A stretch of 64,000 nucleotides of DNA from Callaeas wilsoni (taxonomy: Eukaryota; Chordata; Aves; Passeriformes; Callaeidae). The stretch is from positions 1 through 64,000 of the forward strand of contig VWPU01004868.1 of the NCBI GenBank assembly GCA_013398955.1, written 5' to 3'. Under the pieces are notes generated by a model. It saw only the letters and a program-made list of their open reading frames with translations. It had not been told where the DNA came from and made no database searches. Each line of letters opens with the position of its first letter. Positions within the stretch are counted from its first letter, which is position 1. Below, one piece after another: positions 13,386 through 25,422 of the stretch. The position numbers were made by a program, and so were the translations under genes.

Positions 13386-13512
13386 AAGGATAGGATAGGA
13401 TAGAGGAGATAGGAGATAGGAGATAGATAGGAGATAGGAGATGAGATAGGAGATAGGAGATAGGAGATAGGAGATAGGAGATAGGAGATAGGAGATAGGA
13501 GATAGGATAGGA
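13386..13512. repeat. GGATA / GGAGATA minisatellite
   Basis: About 125 bp of GGATA units pass into roughly 7-bp GGAGATA units, with a few 4-bp and 5-bp variants near 13421-13445. The plus strand has almost no C. Minus-strand frames through it encode a Ser/Tyr/Leu/Pro repeat (SPISYLL-like) of 62 and 97 codons; these are translation artefacts of the repeat, not proteins. Confidence 0.93.
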
Positions 13513-13556
13513 GGGAAAAGGGAAATGGAAAATGGAAAAGAGAAAAGGGAAAACAC
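13513..13556. repeat. Purine-rich GGAAAA-type tract
   Basis: Directly after the minisatellite is a stretch of nearly pure A and G (GGGAAAAGGGAAATGGAAAA and similar) with only two T interruptions before the sequence returns to mixed composition at CACAGTAGG. Together with the preceding repeat it makes a strongly strand-asymmetric block of about 170 bp. Confidence 0.8.
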
Positions 13557-13650
13557 AGTAGGCTAGTGAATTCCCAGCCCCTCTGCCACCAAAACTATTT
13601 GTCACACCAAAATGTGTCACACTGGGCAACAGTATTTGAACTGAGCATAG

Positions 13651-13870
13651 AGAGATTTGGACTGGTTAGAAAGGAAACATTTTCTGTGTGAGAACACTCA
13701 AGTAGTGGCACAGGTTCCCAAGCAGGTTGTGCTATCCTTGCAGGTTTTCAAAACCCAGGAGAATAAGTCTCTGAGCAACCTGTCCTGACCCCATCACTGA
13801 CCTTGCTTCGAGCAGGAGGTTAGATTGGAGATCTTCTGAGGCCCTTTCTAACCTAAGTTATCATCTAATC
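13651..13870 (+). mobile_element. Degraded CR1 LINE 3' region
   Basis: The plus strand carries the sense-orientation CR1 3' region. AGATTTGGACTGG near 13653 is followed by GTGGCACAGGTTCCCAAGCAGG near 13696, a TCCTTGCAGGTTTTCAAAA block near 13735, CTGAGCAACCTGTCCTGA near 13772, and the hallmark GAGCAGGAGGTTAGATTGGAGATCTTCTGAGGCCCTTTCTAACCT at 13811-13855. The terminal octamers have been lost or eroded. Divergence is clearly higher than in the copies at 12.1 and 25.3 kb, so this is an older insertion. It lies about 100 bp downstream of the purine-rich tract. Confidence 0.85.
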
Positions 13871-16800
13871 CCTGTGGTCACAGGACAGTCATAGAAGTCT
13901 ACTGGGTGAAGATGAAAAATAAAGAATCTTTGAGAAAATTTTACATTTTCCAACACTGGAAAAGCTGTTGTGCTCTGTCCAAATCTTCTCTCTCTGCTGG
14001 TGGTTGCTGCTGAGGGCAGGTTTTGCCCATTTTTTTGTGTGAATTACTGTTAGTTTGTGAGGCAGCAGTCCAGAGCACTCAAGAAACAATACTTGCTCTG
14101 CAGAAGTAGTGACAACTAATTAAAAACCAAAACAACCAACAACCCCCCAAAAGACTACTCAAAAGGATCCATAGAAAAACTAAAAGACAGTCCTTCACTT
14201 TAAGGTGATTAGTATGCTTCACAGAGTAAAAGAAAAGGAAAAAAGAATACTATATTATCTCCTGAAAAATGCTGAATAACACTTTTAGTTTGTCTGTATC
14301 TTTTCTTAATGTATTCAACAGTCATATTTTTTACCTCTTCTTAAATAGTATTTTGTATGAAATAACAGATAATAAAGATATTTTCAAATAATAGAAGTTT
14401 CTTTTTGTGGTAATTCTGAGAAATACAATGAAAGGTGTCATTAAGAGAAAATTACCAAATACTCTTCTCTGCTGAAACTCATAGAATACTAAAAAGAAAG
14501 AATTTTCATGTTTACTCTTCCCTTTAAAAATAAAATATTATACTCACTTCAAATATTCTCTCCTAAACTCCAGCACAAGAGTTGCCATCAGTACCACTGC
14601 TTCTATTTCTAGCATTGCATGATCAGTTCAGAGATGCAGGGACACAATATCTCAGCTGATATACCAGGGCCAAAACTCCCAGTGAGGGCATTCACTTCCA
14701 ATTATCTCCATCTCTCTATAAACAGTGTGCCTGCAAGAGGAGAGGGCAGAGGGACTCATTTCCTTTCATTTACCATGTGTCTGCCTTGTCTCCTAAACTA
14801 AGCTGTTTAGATCAAAGACTTTCTCATACTATTCAGTAATAGAGCACCGCACTCTAGGACTTGAATATTTGGGACATATACCTGCCACATCTAGACCAAA
14901 AAAACAAAATAAAATTTAAAATAAAAAAATAATCAGCTATAGAGAAAAATATAGGCAGAGGAAATAGAAGCTTTCTCACCACAGAGATGGTTTTGCAATG
15001 GTAAACAAAGATATTTCTGTCAAACTATGGGCCATTTTCCCCTTGTTTCACTAGACTGCATAAAAAGAGGATTTCCTGTACTTTGTCATTTTTAGATGTT
15101 TTGCTCAGAATCTCACAGAAGAAATGACCAAATTTGATGAGGCCTCACAAGTACTGTAAACAAACTTTGCTTCAGTGAAATTTTATGAACCACATAAGAA
15201 ACAGGCAGTACAATGGCAAAGATTATGATGGCTTTAGATGCTACATCCTGAGGCTACTTATTACAACACATGGAAGGAGTGGGGAAAAAGCAGAAATAAC
15301 CGAGAGCAAGATTCAGGTATTTGGTGAATTGTTTTAAACCAACAATAGAAAGCGTTAAGGAGAGGGATGATGCCTCATCCAGATTTTAGGTTGACTTCCA
15401 TGAGAAATTCCCAGCTGCGTGCCTGATTGCAGAGGTCAGTCCTTTGCATCAAAAGTGATTTCCTGAAGAAAAAAAAGTGTTAGTCACTCTTCCTACACAT
15501 CCTTATAGGGAATACTTCCACATTGATTGGGAAGGAGAGATCCTGTTTTCTTCCAGATGAGTGCTCTAAACAGCAGCACTATGGGGTGCTTCCCTCTCTT
15601 TCCCCTGGCCTAATTAATATACAGGCAACTAAGCTTGACCAAGGCCTCTCCCTCCAGGTTATTAAGCAGGTGACGAAGGCAGAGAGGCCAGACACAAATG
15701 CACTACAGGCAGCCCAGGTCTGCAGATTCATCAGCTCCTACAGGCACCGTGTGAGCATGGCTGAACTGCTGGCAGGCATCGACCCAAGTCAGACACCGCT
15801 CTGCACCTCACTCGAGGCATGACAGAGGCGGCTCGAGTACATTGGCATTGCCTTCCAGAAAACAGATCATCATCATACACAGCATGAAGCAGAGACATTA
15901 TACGTAGAGCAAGGCCAGATCTGGGTTCTTTGCCCTTCAGATGAAGCTAAAAATTCTTGCTGGACCTGTGCCATGCATTGCAGAGTCAGCTTGGCAGAAT
16001 AAAGCACCAGTACACTCAGGAGTGCCTGAATCACCTATGATTCTCTAGGTTATTTTGCCCTCCATTTTTTCAGATATTAACAGTATTTGCCTTTGTTAGA
16101 TCTCATACACAGTGGAAAAGCTTCTCCAGAAGAAATAAAGAAAACCCTTCCTAAAAATTCCTCCTCTTTCAGGAGACAGGATTTACTCACAATTGAGGAA
16201 GCTTAGTTCAAACTCCCTCTCTAAGACTGCGTGACCAGTACTTTTATAGCCGGTCTTTCACATCCTAAATGAGTGCCCTAGCTGTGTTCCAGCAGGAAAC
16301 GGAACTTATCCCAGAGGTTAGATAGCCCATACTCCTCAACACACAAGTATGCCTCTTGACAGGCACAGCTAGATAATATCTCCCAGACTACACTATGGAT
16401 GATGCAGTAAAAAGAAAAACTAGGTTTTGAAACCCTTCAGATATAAGCACAGAGCTGCTTGTCACCATGAGAACAGGAGCAAATGGCTATGAAACCGCAT
16501 GCCGACAGGATTTACTGGCAATGTAGTAAAGGCAAAAAATTCAAAGTATCAGAGTTATGGATACAAGACACCTCTGCCCTCCCTGGTTCTTTGACATGGA
16601 ATTCTATAGTTAGGCTTCAGCAATTAAGACTGCTGTAAATATGTAACTAACTTTTAAGACAGAAGTCTGTAAGCACGGGGTCACAGCAGTAGGGTTACTG
16701 AATGGCCAAACTCTTGCTCCTGCTCTGATTCACAGTGCCTCTGCAGATACTTCTTATTTATCATTTATTTGCCTCCAGTTTCTTCATCTGTAAAGGGAAG

Positions 16801-19800
16801 GTAGTACTTGTTTTATGAAGGTGCAGGAAAATCAGTGCTCAGTCAGTACCTGTAAAGTTTCTGGTGCAAATGGACCCCTTGCTTTTTCCCCAAAGTAGAC
16901 ACCAGTCTGGTCTGATCTGAAGTTGTGACAACAATGCATGTGGAAAAATTAAGGAGTTGCGAAGAACTGGTGTGGCTTTATTTAAATGATGACCACCTGA
17001 GATCAGATCTGTGCAGCTAACCCACCTAACTGCACATAGAAGAACACTCCCTGTTGTGGACACCTTCACCGGGTTTCCAGAAGACAGAGAACTTACAACT
17101 GGAACATGTTCAGCAGAATACCAGTGAGATGGTTGTAGGTGTGAGGAAAGGCTGAGGAAAGCCAACTTGTCCAGGATAAAGAAGCAAGGGCTTTGGTGGA
17201 ATGTAACTGCAGCCTTCCAATACCTGAACTGCACTACAACATCTTTCAATAACCTTTCTAACCCTGTCAGCTGAGACTCAGTGCTCGTCTAATGCCCAGA
17301 GGCAGCACTTCACAGAGGAGTACTGCTCCACATGAGCCTCCTCCACTGCTTTGTAAGAAAAGATACCACGTCTTCAGGTGTGATAGGAGAGCTGGAAGTG
17401 CCTGTCTTGATCAGTGGCTTCACAATATCAGAGAAATTTAAGCAGAGAACAAAAAGGGCCTCTCACCAATCTTCAATCTCATACCCATAACATCGAGCTC
17501 CAAAGGCAGACTCACTTCTTAAGGAGCTCTGTGTGTCTGTGTGTGTCTTGTCATATTCCTGCTTGTATCATACAGACATGAAAAGAAACAAATTCTTATG
17601 ATTTCACACAGAGATTTTACTTCATAGGCTCCTGGCAAATGTCTCCTCTGTTGGAGGGGAAAAAAAGGAAGAAGAAAAATTCTTCAAGTCATCAACTTTG
17701 CACACATCTTATTATAGCAGTCTCTGCAGTGAAATTCATGCATGCTGATGACAACGCTGGTACATACACATGTCATCTGAGCTGTTTATAGCCATTCTTT
17801 CATTTAATGCATCTCATCTGCCAGGTTTTCTTGCGACTTTTGTCTGCTTCACCATGTTACCATTTAAGCCTTTATCTATAAATCAAACTGAACTATAAAC
17901 CACTTTGTCATCATTTGTTTTGCAACAGATGTACAGCAAGCAGAGACTGCTCCTGAATAGGAAAAAATGTGAACACAAACACAGGCTGGGATATGCACAG
18001 AAGCTCTAAAAAACCAGTGTAGGTTTTTCTACTGATAGTCAATAGTACACAAGGACGACTATTAAAATAATGAGAGGTAGAATAAACCAGGATGATAACA
18101 CTCTTTAGATCCTCTCTATAAACAGGGCAAGGAAATCAATCTGAGGGAGTGAAACAGAGAAGATTTAGAGTGGGATTGTTTTCAGAAGGCTCCTAGAATA
18201 TGGACACTGAAGTGGCAATTCAGTTGCATAGAAGAATAACCTGATATAGATTTCTGCTATGTTAATAAGCTTTCATTGGCAAGCTCTGATATTCAGCAAC
18301 ACACTCTGACCATTCCAACACCCTGTCATGACTCCTGTGATACCATTACTACCGAGAAGATCCTAAACTGTAGCTACACAGCTTTTGTTCTCCAACCAGT
18401 AATAGAAAATACACGACTTAACCACTGTCCAGTTCAAAGGGTTCCAGAATATCTGACTTAGTCCTGAAGGAAAAGTTCTTCTCTAGAGTACAGGACGCTG
18501 GAGTTTTTAGGTTTTCTTGCATTCTTGATGCTATTAATTGCATTTATTATTAGCACTCCTCCTCTGGAGAGTTGAGTTGATCCACAACACAAACCACAGA
18601 TTTCTCCCAGCAAATGGGAGGTGCTAAGGTGCAGTGCTGTAGACAAAGAGCAGCCTGGCTGGCTTTGGCACAGACAAGATTCAAATCGAAGTCATGGCAC
18701 GCAATGTCAGATGTCTCAGGAGATGCCTCGCATGACCCAATGTATCCTATACATTCTTAAAAAAAGAAAGGGAACGGAGAGGAGGAATAAAAGATATGTC
18801 TATAGCAAAATATAGATTACAAAAGCAAATAGAAGCTATAATTAGGAATTTTCAGCCATATCTCTGATGACAGGAATAGTCATTAGAGATAGTACAGTCA
18901 GCAAAAAGCAGAAGTGCTAATTAATTTATCATCTTTCATTAACCTAGCAAGTTACTTAAAATAGAAAGTAGCGTGTGCATTTTTATTTGTACTTTCATGC
19001 CCCATCCAAGTTCTAGTCTTCTCCAAGACTATGTGCCAACCACTGGAAATTTTCAGAAGGCTCAAGAAAAAGTAATACTGACAGAAGACTTGGGCCAGAC
19101 AAGAAATTCATGAAATATACACAAGACATCCATAAAATCAGATTTCCATTATTCACAAAGCCTTGAATTGCTATTCCCATATGCATAAATTTGTACTAAA
19201 ACCATTAGATTGGTACAGAAAAATGCCTAATTTCTCATCTCCCACCTCCATCTGATATTTACCACCGTAACCCTTTAAGACCTAACTTAGATACTTCATT
19301 CATCTGCTGACACCTTTTCCTCCTCTATACAGGAAACAATTTAGCTAGAGATTTCTGAAAGAATGTAGGACACTTTGAAATTTTCCATAAAGCAAATCAA
19401 AATGAAAACCCACACCTCCTTCCCTAAGCAAGGTTCTGTAACCTCCTCCAGCTTCAGATGTAAGGCACTTGACTTGCCTGTGGGAAACATATTCACATCC
19501 ATGTTTCCTTTCAGCTCAGAAACTGTATCTATGCTATATATTTTACTCAAAAACAATCCCGTTAGCAGCTGTAAAAATTCAGACAGGCAGGGGGTGGGAG
19601 GGAGGCACGTAGTTGACTGATGAAAATTAAGCTTGGATCTAAGAATGCCATTCCGAAGTAAAATTTAATCAGTCGAAATTGTTCCACCAAAAGTCTGAGC
19701 TTTGATTGTATTCCCCAACAAAAAGTTGTATTCTCTAAGAAATCCTCACCAAGGTTACACCACTGCCTTCTCCCAAAACTGTCCTGGAAATTTAAAGGTA

Positions 19801-21875
19801 CACTTGGATTTTACTGGATTCTGATAGCAAACTAGTGCTGGAAAAACTTGTTTTAGAGATGCACTAATTCCAGTATTTTTTACTAAATATTTAAGAATCC
19901 TAAATCTAATCTAGAGTTACAAATCAGATTTAAAATTCAACCTTAAGACAGTTCACTATGCACAGGAAAGTAGGTCCTTGCCTGTGCATTTCTTTCTTTC
20001 ACTCGAACGGGATTTCTTTCAGAGTCTAATGAAGTGTTCTGGTTATCTTCAAAACCCACAGTCTGGGCAGCCAACTCATTCTTGCCTATGCGGGCAAGTG
20101 AAGAATTCAATCAGTTATCCTAATTTCCTTGCTTTTAAAAATACAGTCTTATGCCTGTGTGACTGCAATTCGGTATACTTTGTCTCCAAAACTAGTTTAA
20201 ACAACTTCATGTTTCCTTTAAATTAAATAATTGTGGGTTTGATAGACAGAGTTTTCTGAGATTTTTCAGGTCTCACACTGTATTGGTCTAACCAGAAGGA
20301 GAAGCATTTATTTGGGGCATTTTGCCTCTTCCCTAATTAATTTTAAAATCATTAGTGTGCAAGGGGAGAGAAAAAAATCAATATAAGATACTTTTAATGT
20401 TAATACTTGGAAGTTATGTTTAGTTTTGCTCACTTAACACACTGTACCTAAAGCAAAAGATATTCCAGTCCTGAGTATTGGGAATTTTAATTTCTTATTA
20501 ATTTAAATCTACTTGCAGCCAATTATGACCATGGAAGACAGAAGCTATTTTTGCCATAGGGCACTACAACCGGAGATTGAAATCTGATTCTGAAATAAAC
20601 AATATTTCATATTGGTGGGTCTTAACATCAAAAATACCATAGACAAAACAGTATTTATTGTAAATTAATTTCTCTGGCCAAAGTATTATTTCTGCTAAAA
20701 CAACTGTCAACACCATGCAAAATTTTGTAGTCCAGCTGATGATTGTAGTTTTACGGAACAAAAAGCCAATGATTCTAGTCTTCCAGTCAGACCAATTTCT
20801 GAATAGTTATCAACAGTTTGGGGAGCTTGCATGTATTAATATGGATGCAACAGTTCTAACAACATTTGGTGCTTCCCTCATACAATCAAGCTCTTAGGTA
20901 ATCTTTACAGACACTCTAAAGGTGATTCAGATTTTGAATAAAAGCACCTCTGAATGTCCAAGTTGACAGATTAATTATGCTTCTAATTTTACCTCAGGTA
21001 TTAATTTGTGTGTTCCTGAGTGCTCTAAGCATGAAACACTGCTTTCTAAAATGGAGGTCAAGACAAATATTCGGGGCTTGGGACATGATTTAGGTCTTGT
21101 TAGAGAACTAGCTGTGGGCACAAGGCGAGAAGGCACAGATGGGAGAAACAGCCAGGCCGGTAGGAAATCGGAACTGCAGTGCCTGCAGCTGTCCAAGCCC
21201 AGCATGCAGCAGCAGCCACGGCCATATCAACCACCAGCACTGATCTGAATGAAAAAACGGAGAACTCAGGAACAAGTGGGGAAATAAGGGAAAAAGAGAT
21301 AACAACTAGTCTAATAATTATTTGATTACAGAATGAAAAAATATCACTTTAAAAACAAGATGTTGCCAATGAACTGAGAAGCAGAAGCTGCCAGTCTCTG
21401 TAGGATTCAATTAAAGTGCTTCAAGCTTTGCTTTCAGACACTGTGAGATGCCTGCTGGTAGCAGGCCCTTGTTGGACTTCACTACATCTGGAAATTCTGC
21501 AACCAAGCCATGACAAGATAGGATACTTGTTCTGAAGAGAACATTTTCTTTTATTTTATTTTCTCAAAAACTCCAGAGCACAAGTCAATTAAGACACAAC
21601 AGAAGTTTCTCAAACTTAGAGGTCATACTGAAGGGCAGCTTACATCACAGTAGAACAGATAATCATCTTAAGTACTTTGCAAACCCTCAAAACAGGCTTC
21701 TCTGGCTATCCAAAGATCAATACTAATGTGCCAACCCTCCAGCCAAGCCAAGCACAATTCACTGGAATGTTATTACTGTGCAAAAAGGAAAAGAAACTTT
21801 ATCAGGCCGGAAGAGTTTCATTTAGGAATGCAGCTTTCACAACAGTACAGAGTGCAGAAATACCACCCTGTTTCC
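13871..21875. other. Unassigned non-coding sequence, about 8 kb
   Basis: Mostly AT-rich sequence with no recognised repeat family or RNA gene. A short TGTGTGTCTGTGTGTGTC tract lies near 17529. A GC-richer patch at 15520-15850 is listed separately. A 136-codon minus-strand frame at 16839-17249 has no domain-like pattern and is probably chance. Confidence 0.42.
15523..15822 (+). other. Unrecognised 99-codon open frame in a GC-richer patch
   Basis: A 99-codon frame from ATG to TGA lies in a patch that is more GC-rich than its surroundings. The predicted peptide is mixed polar, with no signal peptide or membrane segment and no motif I recognise. Its C-terminal half (SSYRHRVSMAELLAGIDPSQ) reads more like protein than most chance frames here. 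No clear splice sites, polyadenylation signal or neighbouring exon supports it. It could be an old retroposed fragment, a piece of an unrecognised transposable element, or chance. I do not claim a gene. Confidence 0.2.
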
Positions 21876-22412
21876 AGGTTTCAGCCAGGATAAAGTTAAT
21901 TTTCTTCCTGATAGTGGTAGTGTGTTGTGGTTTGGATTTAGGATGAGAGAGAGTAATGTTTGTAACACACTGATGTTGTGGTTGTTGCTAAGCAGTGATT
22001 AAGGACTCTTCAACTTCTCACACTGTCCTACCAGAAAATAGGCTGGGAGGGCAGAAGAAGCTGGGAGGAGACACAACCTGGATAACTGACCCAAACTGGT
22101 CAAAAGGATATGCCATACCATATCATGCCTTGCTCAGTATACAAACTAGGGAGAAAGACCATGCCTGGGGGGCACTCAGGCACTGGCTGGACATCCGTTG
22201 GTGGGTTATGAATAATTGCATTGTGCGTCACTTATTTTCTATATTCTAATTCTTTTATAGTTGTTGTTTTTATTGTTATTATTCTTTCTTTCCTTTTCTC
22301 TTCTGTCCTCTTATATTGTCTATACCTCAACTCACAAATTTTTTTTTTTTTTAAATTCTCTTCTCCATTCCCCTGGGGGTGAGAGGAGTTGTGGCATGCA
22401 GCTGCCTGATGC
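21876..22412 (+). mobile_element. Solo LTR of an avian endogenous retrovirus
   Basis: The segment begins AGGTTTCAGCCAGGATAAAG and keeps the order of landmarks I know from a bird LTR family: a GTTAATTTTCTTCCT block near 21895, TAACACACTGATGTT near 21963, a TTGTTGCTAAGCAGTG block near 21981, GACCCAAACTGG near 22088, a TATA-like CAGTATACAAACT near 22134-22146, GCATTGTGCGTCACTT near 22218, then a T-rich region and a CCATTCCCCTGGGGGTGAG block near 22366. The order of the TATA-like site and T-rich 3' part gives plus orientation. No gag, pol or env sequence adjoins it, so it is a solo LTR left by recombination or a fragment. The 3' end appears clipped and no target duplication was found. The family name was not assigned. 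Confidence 0.82.
22135..22146 (+). promoter_or_regulatory. TATA-like site inside the solo LTR
   Basis: AGTATACAAACT sits where related LTRs carry a TATAAA promoter element. It carries a C within the core, so promoter activity is probably weak or lost. This is an inference from position within the LTR. Confidence 0.4.
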
Positions 22413-23524
22413 ATACACCTGCATATACCTTATCTATGCAGTTAACATTGTTGGAAGATGTATAATATTGTTTTTTCTAATAAAAGACTCACAGAAGAAC
22501 ATCAGACTGAGGTTTCTAATTCCCACACACCCGTGGTCTCTCTTACTTCTATAGGTTTTGTAGCAAATTTTGCCCTTGATTACTTATGCATAACTATCAC
22601 TGAAATCAATTGACAGATTTTGCATGTGTATATATGGCTACAGTCAAGAAAAAAGGCTTTAGTGCTGAATTTTTAGAAGTATACAGTGAAGACTCCTTTT
22701 GTCCCATTGAAACTGAAGAGAATTTTAGCACTGACTTTTGGCAAGGAGCACAGATAAATCAATTGCAAATGCGTAGAAAAATCTCATCTTTAATTTGCAT
22801 GTATTACTAGTAGCATAATATCAATATCCAACAGGGTGAACAGATAAAATGCTTAGGTCTGTTCCCTATCCAGGATACAACTTTTGCAGAAAGCTACAGC
22901 ACCAGTGAAGAAAGCCATCAGGTTGAACATAGGCATAGAGTACAAAACCCTTGTTTCACACAGATTTTCCAATGCATCATTGCTGACAACACATGTAGTC
23001 TTTTAGAGAAATAGTACTCTGCACCACATTTTTCAATATCCTTTATTTGTCTCAAACAAGGGGTTCAACACTAACCCATGCAGACAGAAACACCTCATAC
23101 CTTCCCAAGAGTGCAAAGCAGTGTCCAACAACAAGCATAACTACTGTGTCTCCACATACCCTAAGAGAATCTTAAAATAAAGGAATGACCCAGTTTCACA
23201 CATCATGTTTTTCAGTTATTCAGTATTTTCTGAAGCTCAGGAATCCATGTGCTGTGAAACCTTTCAAATCTGCTCTTAACATTTCAAGGTGCATAATCAT
23301 TAACACCTATTGTGCATTGGGCCTGAAAACCTCTAATACTCCAGCAACTCTGTTGTCTTCTTTTAACACAACTTTCAGATGCAGCATGACTTGTAGCTTT
23401 AAGTAATTTAAATAAAATTATTTTTATTTTTCTCCTTTTTTTTAACATAAAATTTCCATTAGGCTATCATTCAATATGTTAGCAAAGGAAACTAGCTTTT
23501 AATTAAGATCTAATCCAGCCAGGT
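22413..23524. other. Unassigned non-coding sequence
   Basis: AT-rich sequence between the LTR and the CR1 reverse transcriptase fossil. An AATAAA-type string occurs near 22480 (CTAATAAAAGAC), but no transcript evidence supports its use. No exon was recognised. Confidence 0.45.
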
Positions 23525-23990
23525 GGCTTCAGCTCACTGATGAGAATTGTCTGGGCCAAGATTATTGTTTACTACAACTGGCAATGCTTCACTGTCTGCT
23601 CTGTTTACAGTTTCCCTTGTGCTGAAAGCTGACCCGGTCTGGACCCAGTTCTGCAGTGGTTCATTCATCACTTCTTGTTAACCAGTGAACAGCAGTTTGC
23701 TGCTCATTGTGATCCAAGCTTCAAGCCCTTTTCTATCCAATGACTAATTTCATCATCAATCCCATACTGGCTAATGAAAGGTACTTGCCTTTTCGATGGT
23801 ACTGTGTCACAAAGCCTTCCTAAAGTCATAATACTTTATATCTTTTTCTTTACCCCTGTCAAGTCTCATTGACCATCTCCCCTTCTCTGAGAAGTTAATT
23901 GGATATGTGAAGCATGACCTTCCTTTCATTAACTTGCGCTGACTCCCTGTATCTGTCCAGATTTTCCCCAACTTTATTTTAATTAGTGCC
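23525..23990 (-). pseudogene. Fossil CR1 LINE reverse transcriptase segment
   Basis: Translating the minus strand gives degraded but ordered reverse transcriptase blocks. At 23912-23926 the frame reads KGRSC within SQRKLMKGRSCF, the conserved segment before the first catalytic motif. At 23811-23833 it reads YYDFRKA, the relic of the LDFSKAF motif A, with its catalytic Asp retained. Next comes a tract matching the WV.NWL region near 23715-23735, and ILISELK at 23528-23548, where CR1 has an IFI.DL segment. Frames shift between blocks and stops intervene, so it is dead. It is an internal CR1 portion, not the 3' tail, and its divergence marks it as much older than the CR1 tails at 12.1 and 25.3 kb. 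The exact ends are uncertain. Confidence 0.82.
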
Positions 23991-25265
23991 TTGAATCTTT
24001 CCTAATTCAAATGTTACATGTGCACATATGCCATTTTCTCATTTATCCTGTAGTTCCTTGCCAGCTAAAAGCTTTACATGGTGGTGAATTCACAACTGAT
24101 AACTGATCAAGACTTGAGGAATCTCCCTTTTCCTATTCCCATGCATAAACACGCACACACACTCTCTCTCCAAAGAAAATAAATGGAAAAAAACTACTTT
24201 TTCATTAAACTCTGATTTAAGATAAAAGAAATCTTATTTATCTTGAATTAGCAAACAATCAATTATTCTCAGCTGGTCCACATTATGTTACAATGCTGAG
24301 AGTTAAATTACCTGCTTGCCCAATATCTCTCTAAGGTTTTCAAGAGTTCAGATTCTATAGCAAATCAGCAGTGTGCCACACAGGAGGGTCAAAGCTTCAG
24401 GGATTAAAGAGAAAATTGTTAGGACCAAGTGAGCATATTTTGATTAAACCACACTCTACAGAAGTCTGTTATTACATTTCCCTAGAAGTTGACTTCTGTA
24501 TCTATATTAAGGTACTTTAATAATGCAGCTTCATTTACTTTAATGCTGTAAAATCACCAAGTCTAATTAGCTTCTAGATATTGTACTTGTGGAACACAAA
24601 TCTGAAATTTAGTGAACTTCAGTGCTGAAATCACCAACATAGATATTTAAGTTTCTACTTTCAGCTTCCTGTGTCCTGATCCAAGGTTTGTAGATTTGGA
24701 ACACATTTAAAACTCATCCCAATTCTACAATTTTATCTGTTTTCTATTGTCCTTTCATATCTTGAGATCCAGCTGACATTTCCAGAAGATTTACTGAGGT
24801 TTTATCTGTCCTATAGGATTAATGGGAAGACATCTGTAGTCCTGGGCTACTATGGCAGTAGAAGAAACATTACAAGTACTGAAAGCTTTATCTAAGGACT
24901 GGATCAAATCTCTCTTTATTTTCAAAGCCAGTACTCCACAGATCCCGTGTTCCTCAAGCCTCCAAACTGGTTTCAAAATTAACAAAAAAACTACCAAAAC
25001 AAAACCAAAATTGTCCTAAATTATGCATTTGAATTTAAATTATAATACTCTTACCCTACTCTCTGCCAGGCTTTTAAACCCTCCTGAAGTAAAGATGTTT
25101 CTCAGAACTGGAGTTTTGCTCATTACTATTTCTACTTTGAAGCAAGATGAAGCCAAAAGTCTTTCAATAGGTTTCATAATGTTCGCTGTTTTCATCAATT
25201 GAAACTTGAAAGTGTAAAGCTGTGTGGAAGAAGTTATTTTCCCAACTACCCAGCAAGCCACATAA
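23991..25265. other. Unassigned non-coding sequence
   Basis: AT-rich DNA. A short (CA)n/(CT)n tract lies near 24149-24170. The 68- and 73-codon minus-strand frames have no recognisable domain. Part of the CR1 fossil may extend into the first few dozen bases, too eroded for me to follow. Confidence 0.42.
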
Positions 25266-25422
25266 AATCATAGAATCACAGAATAGTTTGGGTTGGAAGG
25301 GACCTTAAATATCATAGAGTTCCAACCACCCTGCCATAGGCAGGGATGACTTTCACTAGACCAGGCTGTTCAGGGCCCCATCCAGCCTGGCCCTGAACAC
25401 CTCCAGCGATGAGACACCCACA
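25266..25422 (-). mobile_element. CR1 LINE 3' tail, 5'-truncated
   Basis: AATCATAGAATCACAGAATAG is the reverse complement of two CR1 terminal octamers. GTTTGGGTTGGAAGGGACCTT, the CCACCCTGCCATAGGCAGGGATGAC block, ACTAGACCAGGCTG, and CATCCAGCCTGGCCCTGAACACCTCCAG follow in the standard avian CR1 order. It is closer to the canonical CR1 3' end than the 12.1-kb copy and so probably younger. The homology stops after GAGACACCCACA, and an A10 run lies 8 bp further on (25430-25439). The insertion sits in non-coding sequence. Confidence 0.94.

Noticed and set aside
13336..13629. 97-codon minus-strand frame with repeated SPISYLL units
   Set aside because: It is the translation of the GGAGATA minisatellite, not a repeat protein.
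22478..22486. AATAAA-type polyadenylation signal downstream of the LTR
   Set aside because: Such hexamers are frequent in AT-rich DNA, and it lies beyond the recognisable LTR end with no transcript evidence.
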